Position numbers and translations under genes: made by a program
DNA from: an uncultured Lachnospiraceae bacterium
Lineage (GTDB): Bacteria > Bacillota > Clostridia > Lachnospirales > Lachnospiraceae
DNA length: 57,919 bases
Assembly (NCBI GenBank): GCA_947625015.1
Contig: CANQMR010000021.1
Location: 1 to 57,919, forward strand
Direction of reading: 5' to 3'
The notes under the pieces: generated by a model
The model's database searches: none
What the model was told of the DNA's origin: nothing
Seen by the model: only the letters and a program-made list of their open reading frames with translations
In this document: positions 8,432 through 16,482 of the stretch, in pieces
Position numbering within the stretch: the stretch's first letter is position 1
Layout: every line of letters starts with the position of its first letter

Positions 8432-8741
8432 TGTGATTTTTGCAGGGGGCGGGCTGCTGTCGGTATTGTTTCTGGGACTGAGTATATATTTTTACCATAA
8501 AAATGACGTGCCCGGACTTTTAGAGGGTCTGACCGGTTATCGGGGAAAGAGAAAAAAGAAGTCTTTGAAAAATAAGGGAGAAGGGAATCAAAAAGCGGTT
8601 ACAATGCGTCTTGCAGACTGCGGTAAGACGGATGTACTGCCGGTAGCGGAGACGGCGCCGCTTCCGGAAATGTTTGATGTGATTGAAGATATAACGGTAT
8701 ATTATACCGGGGAAAAGGTTGAGACAGGAGGGATAAATTGA
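8424..8741 (+). CDS. Small single-pass membrane protein of the kinase locus
   Basis: The 105-residue protein has one N-terminal membrane helix (IFAGGGLLSVLFLGLSIYFY). A short, strongly basic cytoplasmic stretch (GKRKKKSLKNKG) and an acidic tail follow. The start at 8424 has GGAGGG at 8411-8416 and lies inside the end of the kinase gene. The stop TGA overlaps the start of the next gene. I recognise no family. Its position between kinase and surface protein suggests an adaptor or substrate; the tail contains several Thr residues that could be phosphorylated. That role is inference only. Confidence 0.75.
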   Translation: MYDVIFAGGGLLSVLFLGLSIYFYHKNDVPGLLEGLTGYRGKRKKKSLKNKGEGNQKAVTMRLADCGKTDVLPVAETAPLPEMFDVIEDITVYYTGEKVETGGIN

Positions 8742-11323
8742 AAAAAACAGTAATTATAATTATTCTATTGTTGTTTGCAGTAACGTCATGTTTTAGGGAA
8801 AAGGAAAACCTTATGGCAGCACAGCTTCAGGAGAATCCGTCGGGAATAGGGATTTCCACTAATCCTGCTTTAGTGGCGGAAGAAAATCAAAATCCTGCGC
8901 CGATTGTAGAAACGGGAAAGCTGGAATATATCTTACAGGCGGAAAAGCCGGTTTGTATCACTGTACGTTATGAAAAGCAGGTTACGGAAATTCGCAATGG
9001 CGAAGTGGTTGTTTTTGCTGAATCAGGCGAGCAGGAGGTCGAATTTACGGAGAATAATCTAATCTGGTCCATAACCTTTGAGGAGGATGGAAAATATGAG
9101 GTTTATGGAATTTACAAGAATGAGGAAGGCAAAGAGGTAGAGACAGAGCGGGTGCGTTTTTGTCTGGACCATCAGGCGCCGTTTATAGCGGGGATTGCTT
9201 ATTGCAATGACGAGGGGCCGCTTGTGGAAAAATATGGGAATATATATAGTGGAAGCCGGGTCAGGCTGGATTTTCAGGTGAAGGACGCTATGGCGGGCAT
9301 AGCGGAACAGGGCGTGTATGCAACATTTTGCGCGCCGGAGGACAGAACGGAGGAAACGCCCGTATATTACGCCCGCGGCAGTGGAGAAGATTATTATGTC
9401 GTATTGCCGCAGGAGCCTTCGGGTTTTCAAGGCAGGGTTACGCTGTGGGCAGAAGATGCAGTGGGAAACCAAAATTATTTAACCTCTGTTCCGGTTATTT
9501 ATTCCGACCATGCGCCTGTCGTTCGGTTGTCCTGCGACAGTGACATTGGGAAATGGACCAATCAGACGCTTATCTTTCAGACAGAGATTTCGGACGAACC
9601 TGCGGGAATACAGGAGATTACATATAAAATAGATGGAGAGAAAGTGCATCAGGTAGTCTTTAACGAGCCGGTACATACCTATGCATATGAATTAAAGATA
9701 ACGGAAACTATCCGTAAGGCGTCGGGCTGTCCGGTCACAGTTGAGGCGACTAATCTTTGCGGGCAAAAAACCGTTCTGCGGAAAAAAGTGTATATTGACA
9801 AAGACGCACCTGCACTTTTGCTAAACGGAGTGGAAGAGGGGGTTCATTATTCCTCAAACCGGACGCTTACCGTTACAGTGGAAGATATATCTTACGAAAA
9901 GACAAAAACAAACCTGATAATTTACCGGCGTACAGGGGAAAATTGGGAATTGCTGCCGGTGGTTCCGTTCATTTCTAAAGAAGAACGGGATATGTTCACC
10001 TATTCACTGACAGAAGAAGGGATATATAAGGTCTGCGCCGTTTCTGTGGATGCGGCGGGGAATGTAACAAAATCCCGCGCGCTTTCTTTTGTTATTGACA
10101 AGACGCCGCCCCGGATTTCATTAGCCGGAATAAAAGCGGATTCCATGAACAAAAAAGGCGTTGCTTTAGAAATTGTCTGTGATGAGGAATTTTATAAAAC
10201 CGCCCAGGTGACTGTGCAGGTGGAAAGAACGTCGGATGACAAAAAGGTTATCCGGGAGCCGGAAAAAATATGGATGACAGACAGGCATTTTGTGAAAACC
10301 TGCCGTTTTGATGAGGATGGAGTTTATCAGATTGCGGTTACTGCGGCGGACAAAGTGGGTAATTTAGCGCAGGAACAGAGAATAACTTTTTCCGTAGACC
10401 GGACGAAGCCGATAGTTAAGATAAGCGGAATTGGCAATTATGCCCAGTGGGACGGGGAGGTTACGTTGCAGTTTGCGGTGACGGAATCTTTTTATCAGGA
10501 AAACACAGTGAAATTGTCTGGCAGGCGTACCGGCCTGTCCGGCCAGACGACGGAATTAAACCTGCCATTTAAGATGACGGGGAAAAACAGCGCCCTTACC
10601 CATACCTTTTGGGAGGACGGGATTTATGAATTAAACCTGTATTCTAAGGACAAGGCGGGCAATGCAAGCAGCGAAAAGATTCATTTTACCATTGACAGCA
10701 AGGCTCCGCAGATCTTGAATATCCGGCCGCTAAACGGCGGTTACTTTAAGGAGTTTAAGTTAAGCGACTCCTTGGCGGGCTTCTTTCAGGATTTAACGGT
10801 CATCTCCTATCGGATGTTATTAAACGGCATAGAATATAACGGTACGGACCGGATTACCGGGGAGGGCAAATACAGCCTTTATGTTATGGCGGAGGATGCG
10901 GTAGGGCATATCAGCGAGGAGATCATTGAATTTATCGTTGACCATACCCCGCCGGAGGTGGTTTTTTCCGGGGTGGCGCCGGACGCTGTCGTACACGATA
11001 AAGGAGAGGTTGCCATAGACTTAGCCAACAGGGAGGACCAAATTACCGCCGTCCGCCTGAACGGTTTGGATTTAGGCGCGGATGTCCGCGTGGTTGCCTA
11101 CGAAGAACCGGGCGCTTATCAGATTGAGGTGGACTGTGTGGATTTTGCCGGAAATACCTGTACCAAAACCCTGAAATTTGTGTATAATAAGGAGGATGGG
11201 ATTAGGGAGAAACCGGACGCGGGCCCTGTGCAATACATCGGGGGCCTGACCTTGATGATTGCCGGACTGGCCGTTCTGGCGGTTTTGTTTATCCGTAACA
11301 GACGGAAAGGCGGTTCCTCCTAA
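8738..11323 (+). CDS. Large secreted protein with Ig-like repeats and C-terminal anchor
   Basis: The 861-residue protein begins with a signal peptide whose end (AVTSC, C18) fits a lipobox. At least five repeats of about 100 residues follow, each opening with a D-x-x-x-P motif (DKDAP, DKTPP, DRTKP, DSKAP, DHTPP) and closing with DxAGN-like turns. This layout is typical of bacterial Ig-like or cadherin-like surface domains. A C-terminal membrane helix (about 833-853) precedes RNRRKGG. It therefore probably spans the space outside the membrane. The start is a TTG at 8738 with AGGAGGG at 8726-8732, overlapping the stop of the preceding gene, so translation is probably coupled. No enzyme domain is visible. 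Confidence 0.85.
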   Translation: MKKTVIIIILLLFAVTSCFREKENLMAAQLQENPSGIGISTNPALVAEENQNPAPIVETGKLEYILQAEKPVCITVRYEKQVTEIRNGEVVVFAESGEQEVEFTENNLIWSITFEEDGKYEVYGIYKNEEGKEVETERVRFCLDHQAPFIAGIAYCNDEGPLVEKYGNIYSGSRVRLDFQVKDAMAGIAEQGVYATFCAPEDRTEETPVYYARGSGEDYYVVLPQEPSGFQGRVTLWAEDAVGNQNYLTSVPVIYSDHAPVVRLSCDSDIGKWTNQTLIFQTEISDEPAGIQEITYKIDGEKVHQVVFNEPVHTYAYELKITETIRKASGCPVTVEATNLCGQKTVLRKKVYIDKDAPALLLNGVEEGVHYSSNRTLTVTVEDISYEKTKTNLIIYRRTGENWELLPVVPFISKEERDMFTYSLTEEGIYKVCAVSVDAAGNVTKSRALSFVIDKTPPRISLAGIKADSMNKKGVALEIVCDEEFYKTAQVTVQVERTSDDKKVIREPEKIWMTDRHFVKTCRFDEDGVYQIAVTAADKVGNLAQEQRITFSVDRTKPIVKISGIGNYAQWDGEVTLQFAVTESFYQENTVKLSGRRTGLSGQTTELNLPFKMTGKNSALTHTFWEDGIYELNLYSKDKAGNASSEKIHFTIDSKAPQILNIRPLNGGYFKEFKLSDSLAGFFQDLTVISYRMLLNGIEYNGTDRITGEGKYSLYVMAEDAVGHISEEIIEFIVDHTPPEVVFSGVAPDAVVHDKGEVAIDLANREDQITAVRLNGLDLGADVRVVAYEEPGAYQIEVDCVDFAGNTCTKTLKFVYNKEDGIREKPDAGPVQYIGGLTLMIAGLAVLAVLFIRNRRKGGSS

Positions 11324-11358
11324 AGACCGGCAGAGGAAAAAGAAAGGGAACATACAAA

Positions 11359-12018
11359 ATGGGATTTAAAGCGATTGTGTTTGACATGGACGGAGTCATC
11401 TTTGATTCCGAACGGCTGTACCGCAAGCACTGGATGATTACCGGCAGTGAGTACGGCATACCGGAAGACGAGATGGAGGATCTGTGTAACCGGATGGCAG
11501 GTGCGACCCGCGAAAACAATGAAAGGCTGATGAAGGACCGGTTCGGGGAAACGTTTGATTATGACACTTTCCGCAGTAAGACTATGGAGCGGATGGACCG
11601 GGATATTTTAGCGCATGGATTGGATTTGAAGCCGGGAGTAAAGGAGTTGTTTCAATATCTGAAAGAACAGGGATATAAAATCGGGCTGGCCACCTCCACC
11701 CAGAGGGAACGGGCCAGACGGAACCTTAAAAATGCGGGGATATTGGAGGTTTTTGACCGGATTGTCTACGGCGGCGTGGTTCCCCATGGCAAACCCGCGC
11801 CGGATATCTATTTGAAAGCCTGCGAAGACCTGGAGGTAAAGCCGGAGGAGGCAATAGGCATTGAGGATTCGATTAACGGGGTAAAATCCTGCGGGGCGGC
11901 GGGCCTGTATACCATTATGGTTATCGACCTGATTCAGCCTACGGAGGAGATCCGCCCTATAACTCACCGGATTTATGATTCCCTGTATGATGTGATTGAT
12001 TTTTTGAAGCGGACATAA
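11359..12018 (+). CDS. HAD-family phosphatase, beta-phosphoglucomutase-like
   Basis: This 219-residue haloacid dehalogenase-type hydrolase has the nucleophile motif FDMDGVIFDSE (D9 nucleophile, D11 acid/base) and an alpha-helical cap inserted after it. Motif II is LATST, the lysine is in PHGKPAPDIY, and the metal-binding acid is in GIEDSINGV. The family acts on sugar phosphates or related small phosphate esters; the actual substrate cannot be read. The start has AAAGGGAA just upstream and the gene follows the Ig-like protein by 35 bases. Confidence 0.9.
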   Translation: MGFKAIVFDMDGVIFDSERLYRKHWMITGSEYGIPEDEMEDLCNRMAGATRENNERLMKDRFGETFDYDTFRSKTMERMDRDILAHGLDLKPGVKELFQYLKEQGYKIGLATSTQRERARRNLKNAGILEVFDRIVYGGVVPHGKPAPDIYLKACEDLEVKPEEAIGIEDSINGVKSCGAAGLYTIMVIDLIQPTEEIRPITHRIYDSLYDVIDFLKRT

Positions 12019-12078
12019 ATACCCGCCCTCCCTCATATAATGCAATACAACAGCAAATATGGCAAAGGGAGTGGGAAT

Positions 12079-12441
12079 ATGAGTATTGGGAAAAAACTGG
12101 GCATTGTGGTAAAGGGATTGATTTTTTCTTATGCGGTCACCGGAGTGCTGCTGGCAGTTCTGGCTTTTTTGGTATATAAGTTTGAACTGGCGGAGTCGGT
12201 GACGGATATGGCGATTATTGCCATTTATGTCATAGTAACCTTTTTGGGCGCATTTATAATAGGAAAGCGGATTAAAGAGCAGAAATTTTTGTGGGGACTG
12301 CTCCTTGGGGCGCTTTACATACTGATTATTACTGCGGTGGCGGTGATTCTTGGCCACGCCTTTCATGTGACCAGCACAGCCAACATTACAACGGCGGCGC
12401 TGTGCATAGGCGGCGGGCTTTTGGGCGGTATGCTCAGTTAA
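12079..12441 (+). CDS. Small integral membrane protein, TIGR04086-like
   Basis: This 120-residue protein has four predicted membrane helices and almost no soluble part. Clostridial genomes usually carry such a gene (TIGR04086 family) next to the SCIFF peptide and the Sec accessory genes, and this one lies 75 bases upstream of scfA. The start at 12079 follows AAAGGGAGTGGG; an in-frame ATG at 12040 lacks a site. Function is unknown. The family assignment rests on size, membrane pattern and synteny. Confidence 0.7.
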   Translation: MSIGKKLGIVVKGLIFSYAVTGVLLAVLAFLVYKFELAESVTDMAIIAIYVIVTFLGAFIIGKRIKEQKFLWGLLLGALYILIITAVAVILGHAFHVTSTANITTAALCIGGGLLGGMLS

Positions 12442-12444
12442 TCG

Positions 12445-12479
12445 TTGACCTTGGAAAAACCTTATGGTATACTATACCA
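12445..12479 (+). promoter_or_regulatory. scfA promoter with a palindrome over the -10
   Basis: TTGACC (12445-12450), a 17-base spacer and TATACT (12468-12473) form a strong sigma-A promoter. The -10 lies within the perfect 15-base palindrome TGGTATACTATACCA (12465-12479), which could also be an operator. Confidence 0.7.
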
Positions 12480-12516
12480 ATAATGCGAAAGAAGGAAGAA
12501 ATGCGAGGTAGATATG

Positions 12517-12657
12517 ATGAAACATATTAAGACGTTAACGGACAAGACATTGAAGAGCACCATGGAAAAGGGTGGCTGCGGCGAGTGCCAGACTTCCTGC
12601 CAGTCTGCTTGCAAGACCTCATGCACTGTCGGCAATCAGGTTTGCGAGAACAAATAA
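12517..12657 (+). CDS. scfA: SCIFF six-cysteine peptide precursor
   Basis: The gene encodes a 46-residue peptide starting MKHIKTL, with all six cysteines in the C-terminal half (GGCGECQTSCQSACKTSCTV, then VCENK). This is the near-invariant SCIFF sequence (TIGR03973) found across Clostridia. It is a ribosomally made peptide in which the partner radical SAM enzyme makes a Cys-to-Thr thioether link. The Thr between the second and third cysteines is present. ATG 12517 is preferred to ATG 12514 because GAGG (12505-12508) is better spaced and family members start MKHIKTL. It has its own promoter, and a partial terminator separates it from scfB. The physiological role is not settled. Confidence 0.97.
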   Translation: MKHIKTLTDKTLKSTMEKGGCGECQTSCQSACKTSCTVGNQVCENK

Positions 12658-12688
12658 CAGCAGGGCTATTTGGCGCAAGGAAAGGGAT

Positions 12689-12720
12689 AAAGAGGACTGC
12701 TCCCAAAGGCTGTCCTCTTT
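12689..12720 (+). terminator. Weak terminator or attenuator between scfA and scfB
   Basis: AAAGAGGAC (12689-12697) pairs with GTCCTCTTT (12712-12720) around a 14-base loop. The following U-tract is poor (only broken T runs to 12732), so partial read-through into scfB is expected. That would give more peptide than maturase. Confidence 0.55.
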
Positions 12721-12753
12721 CATTGCGTTTTCCTGAGGCCAGAGGGAGTAGAA

Positions 12754-14130
12754 GTGATACATCAGTATAAGAATAACGGGTATAATATTGTATTAGACGT
12801 CTGTAGCGGTTCTGTCCATGTGGTGGACGATCTGGTATATGATGTGATTGCCCTGTATGAACAACTGAATCGGGATGAAATCGTCTCAAGGCTTACCCGG
12901 TATAAGAAGGAAGATATTGATGAGGCGTGTGATGAGATCGAGGAGCTTATCAAGGCAGGACAGCTTTTTACCGAGGACGTTTACCGGGATACGATAGTTG
13001 ATTTTAAAAAGAGAAAGACTGTGGTTAAGGCGCTGTGCCTGCACATTGCCCATGACTGCAACTTAGCCTGTAAATACTGCTTTGCCGGGGAAGGGGAATA
13101 CCATGGGGACCGTTCCCTGATGAGTTTTGAAGTGGGGAAAAAAGCTTTGGATTTCCTCATTGCTAACTCCGGAAACCGGGTAAATTTAGAGGTGGATTTT
13201 TTTGGCGGGGAACCGCTGATGAATTTCCAGGTGGTAAAGGATTTAGTGGCCTATGGCAGAAGCAGGGAACAGGAATGTAACAAGCGGTTCCGTTTTACCC
13301 TTACCACGAACGGCGTATTGTTAGACGACGAGGTTATGGAGTTTGCCAATAAAGAAATGGCCAATGTGGTCTTAAGCATTGACGGGCGGAAGGAAGTTCA
13401 CGATTATATGCGGCCCACCAGAAACGGAAAAGGCAGCTATGACCTGGTTGTTGAGAAATTTAAGAAGATGGCCGAACTTCGGAACCAGACCAATTATTAT
13501 GTCAGGGGGACTTTTACCCATCATAATCTGGATTTTTCCAAAGATGTACTGCATTTGGCGGATTTAGGCTTTAAGCAGATTTCCGCAGAGCCGGTGGTGG
13601 CGACGGAGAAAGAAGACTATGCTATCCGGGAAGAGGATTTGCCGAAGCTTTTCGAGGAATACGACAGCCTTGCCCGGGCAATGATAGACAGGGAGAGACA
13701 AGGAAAGGGTTTTCAATTCTTTCATTTTATGATAGATTTAACCGGAGGACCATGTCTTTACAAGCGGTTATCCGGCTGCGGCTCCGGCACAGAGTATCTG
13801 GCGGTTACTCCATGGGGAGATTTATATCCCTGCCACCAGTTTGTAGGAATGGAGGACTTTAAGTTAGGAAATGTGGATACCGGGATTGACAGGCCGGAAT
13901 TAGTGGATGAGTTCAAGCTATGCAATGTATATGCAAAGGACAAGTGCAAGGATTGTTTTGCAAGATTTTACTGTAGCGGCGGCTGCGCAGCCAACTCCTA
14001 CAATTTTCATGGCGCCTTGACGGACGTCTATGAAATCGGCTGTGAGTTAGAGCGTAAACGGGTAGAATGTGCAATTATGATAAAGGCTGCGCTGGCGCAG
14101 GAAGCCGGCGGCCGGGAAGAAGGAGAGTAA
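12754..14130 (+). CDS. scfB: SCIFF maturase, radical SAM/SPASM thioether-forming enzyme
   Basis: This 458-residue enzyme cross-links a SCIFF cysteine to a threonine. An N-terminal peptide-binding RRE-like region (1-90) precedes the radical SAM core, which has the CxxxCxxC cluster site C102, C106, C109 (CNLACKYC). A C-terminal SPASM domain supplies ligands for two more Fe-S clusters (GPCLYKRLSGCGSG, LYPCHQF, CKDCFARFYCSGGCAANSY). Length and the motif ACKYCFAGEGEYHG match TIGR03974. The start is GTG 12754 with AGAGGGAG at 12741-12748. The stop is two bases before the secDF start. Upstream lies the substrate gene scfA. Confidence 0.96.
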   Translation: MIHQYKNNGYNIVLDVCSGSVHVVDDLVYDVIALYEQLNRDEIVSRLTRYKKEDIDEACDEIEELIKAGQLFTEDVYRDTIVDFKKRKTVVKALCLHIAHDCNLACKYCFAGEGEYHGDRSLMSFEVGKKALDFLIANSGNRVNLEVDFFGGEPLMNFQVVKDLVAYGRSREQECNKRFRFTLTTNGVLLDDEVMEFANKEMANVVLSIDGRKEVHDYMRPTRNGKGSYDLVVEKFKKMAELRNQTNYYVRGTFTHHNLDFSKDVLHLADLGFKQISAEPVVATEKEDYAIREEDLPKLFEEYDSLARAMIDRERQGKGFQFFHFMIDLTGGPCLYKRLSGCGSGTEYLAVTPWGDLYPCHQFVGMEDFKLGNVDTGIDRPELVDEFKLCNVYAKDKCKDCFARFYCSGGCAANSYNFHGALTDVYEIGCELERKRVECAIMIKAALAQEAGGREEGE

Positions 14131-14132
14131 AC

Positions 14133-16415
14133 ATGAAAAAGGCAAAGAGAAACAGCGTCTTAATCCTGTTAGTGTTTGTGTTGGCCCTGGCATTGGGTAC
14201 CTACACGACGGTTACGGGATTGGGAAAACATCATATTGGTAAGGCGGAAAATATCATTTTAGGTCTGGATTTGGCGGGCGGCGTCAGCATTACCTATGAG
14301 ATTGAGGAGGACAACCCCAGCCAGCAGGATATCGCCGATACCCAGAGCCGGTTGCAGTTAAGAGCAGACACCTATTCGCCGGACAGTAATGTGTATCAGG
14401 AGGGCTCGAACCGACTGAGCATTGAGATTCCCGGCGTGGAGGACGCCAACGAGATTTTGCAGGACATGGGTAAGCCCGGCGCCCTGGAATTCTTAGACAC
14501 TGACAATTACAATAAATTTGCTGCCGGAGAGGAATATGAGGCGGCTGTAACCGGAGCGGAGGTAGGTTCTGCTTCTGCCGGAATTGATAATTCCGGAACG
14601 GTTCGTGAATATATCGTACAGTTATCCTTTAATGATGAGGGAACAAAGAAATTTGCCGAGGCAACTCAGGCGAATATCGGAAAGCCTCTCTATATTGTAT
14701 ACGACGGCGAGGTTGTGTCTGCGCCGACGGTGCAGACGGCGATTACCGGAGGAAGCGCAGTAATCAATGGCATGGCAGACGCAGATGAGGCAGAACAGCT
14801 TGCACAGACAATCCGTATCGGCGCCCTGCCGCTGACATTAAAGGAGCTGCGTTCCAATGTCGTAGGAGCAACCTTAGGTAAAGACGCTTTGAGCACAACC
14901 TTAAAGGCCGGAGCCATTGGTATGGCGGTTGTCGCAGTAATTATGATTTTTGTATTCCTGCTGCCGGGCGTGATTTCCGTATTTGCCCTGATTGCCTATG
15001 TGGTTTTGATGCTGCTTTGCTTAAACGGGTTTAACGCCAGCCTTACCCTGCCGGGTCTTGCCGGTATCGTGTTATCAATTGGTATGGCTGTGGACGCCAA
15101 CGTCATCATCTTTACCCGTATTAAAGAGGAGATTGGCGCCGGGGCAACCGTAAAGAGCGCCATTGACGCCGGTTTTAACAAGGCGTTATCCGCTATTTTA
15201 GACAGTAATATTACAACGTTGATTGCGGCGGTGGTATTGTATCTTATGGGTACCGGTACAATTAAGGGATTTGCGTTGACGCTGGGAATTGGTATTGTCC
15301 TTTCCATGTTCACCGCCCTCTTTGTGACCAAGAACCTGTTAAAGGCTGCCTATACGTTAGGCTTGCAAAGTCCGAAGCTCTACGGCGTGAAGAAGGAATC
15401 AAAGGTGCGGGGATATGTAAAGTTCAGCCGGATTGCTTATATTATCTCTTTTATCGCCATTGCAGCCGGATTGATTGCCCTGCCGGTATTTAAGAACAAG
15501 GACGGCTCTGCGTTAAATTATAATCTGGAGTTTACCGGCGGTACTTCGATGACTGTAGATTTTGAAGAATATTACGATTTGGATAAGGCCGAGAGCGATA
15601 TCCTGCCGGTGATTGCCGAGGCGGCAGATGTGTCTGAGTCTAGGATTCAGGTGCAGAACGTAAAGGGCAGCAACGAGATTGTCTTTAAGACATCAGAGCT
15701 CAATGTGGAACAGCGGAATGCTGTGGAGGATGCGCTCCGGGATAAATTCAAAGTAAAGGAATTTGCCATTGAAAATATCAGCTCGACAATCAGTACCGAG
15801 ATGCAGAGAAACGCCATTGTTTCCGTTATTATAGCGACAATATTAATGCTGATATACATTGCGGTGCGGTTTAGCGATGTGAAGTTCGGCGCCGCTGCGG
15901 TAATTGCGCTTTTGCATGATGTGTTAGTCGTATTTGCCGTATATTCTATCGGAAGGTTGTCTGTGGGAAATACTTTTATCGCCTGTATGCTGACGATTGT
16001 TGGTTATTCCATCAATGCGACGATTATTATATTTGACCGTATCCGCGAGAATCTGCTGACGATGAAGAGCAAGGGAGAAAGCTACGAAAATATTGTAAAC
16101 GCCTCTATATCGCAGACATTTACAAGGACCATTTATTCTTCCTTAACGACCTTCGTCATGGTATTGGTGCTGTTTATTATGGGCGTGACCTCCATTCGGG
16201 AGTTTGCCCTGACATTGATGAGCGGTATTGTGTGCGGCGCATATTCTTCCGTATGCATAACCGGACCGCTGTGGTATCTGTTTAAGACCAAATTGGGAAA
16301 GAAAGAACAGGCCGCAGGAAAGAAGAGTGTGGAAAAGAAGAACACAGAAAAGAAGAACGCAGAAAAAAGCGGCGGGAAGAAAAATAAAAAGACCGATAAG
16401 GCCGCAGACAAATAA
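14133..16415 (+). CDS. secDF: Fused protein translocase subunit SecDF
   Basis: The 760-residue membrane protein joins SecD and SecF, which use the proton gradient to help SecYEG pull proteins across the membrane. The SecD half (about 1-440) has helix 1, a large extracytoplasmic P1 domain, LDLAGG and DPGHTG-type motifs in modified form, and five helices with MAVDANVIIFTR. The SecF half (about 445-715) has LEFTGGTSM and IIIFDRIRE. A lysine-rich tail of about 40 residues follows. ATG 14133 is chosen for AAGGAGAG at 14120-14127, overlapping the scfB stop region. In many clostridia secD and secF are separate, and the linkage to scfA/scfB is conserved. Confidence 0.95.
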   Translation: MKKAKRNSVLILLVFVLALALGTYTTVTGLGKHHIGKAENIILGLDLAGGVSITYEIEEDNPSQQDIADTQSRLQLRADTYSPDSNVYQEGSNRLSIEIPGVEDANEILQDMGKPGALEFLDTDNYNKFAAGEEYEAAVTGAEVGSASAGIDNSGTVREYIVQLSFNDEGTKKFAEATQANIGKPLYIVYDGEVVSAPTVQTAITGGSAVINGMADADEAEQLAQTIRIGALPLTLKELRSNVVGATLGKDALSTTLKAGAIGMAVVAVIMIFVFLLPGVISVFALIAYVVLMLLCLNGFNASLTLPGLAGIVLSIGMAVDANVIIFTRIKEEIGAGATVKSAIDAGFNKALSAILDSNITTLIAAVVLYLMGTGTIKGFALTLGIGIVLSMFTALFVTKNLLKAAYTLGLQSPKLYGVKKESKVRGYVKFSRIAYIISFIAIAAGLIALPVFKNKDGSALNYNLEFTGGTSMTVDFEEYYDLDKAESDILPVIAEAADVSESRIQVQNVKGSNEIVFKTSELNVEQRNAVEDALRDKFKVKEFAIENISSTISTEMQRNAIVSVIIATILMLIYIAVRFSDVKFGAAAVIALLHDVLVVFAVYSIGRLSVGNTFIACMLTIVGYSINATIIIFDRIRENLLTMKSKGESYENIVNASISQTFTRTIYSSLTTFVMVLVLFIMGVTSIREFALTLMSGIVCGAYSSVCITGPLWYLFKTKLGKKEQAAGKKSVEKKNTEKKNAEKSGGKKNKKTDKAADK

Positions 16416-16482
16416 GCATAGCTTATAATGAGGGGGCATGGCGTATAACCATGTCCCTGTCAGCTTATTAGGAGTGATAAAT

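Noticed and set aside
14996-15331. Long antisense frames over secDF, aspS, gerAB and others
   Set aside because: They mirror well-supported genes, lack ribosome sites and show no family features.
16433-16457. Hairpin GGGGCATGG/CCATGTCCC between secDF and recJ as a terminator
   Set aside because: No T-run follows; the genes are in a conserved co-directional cluster, so termination here is not supported.
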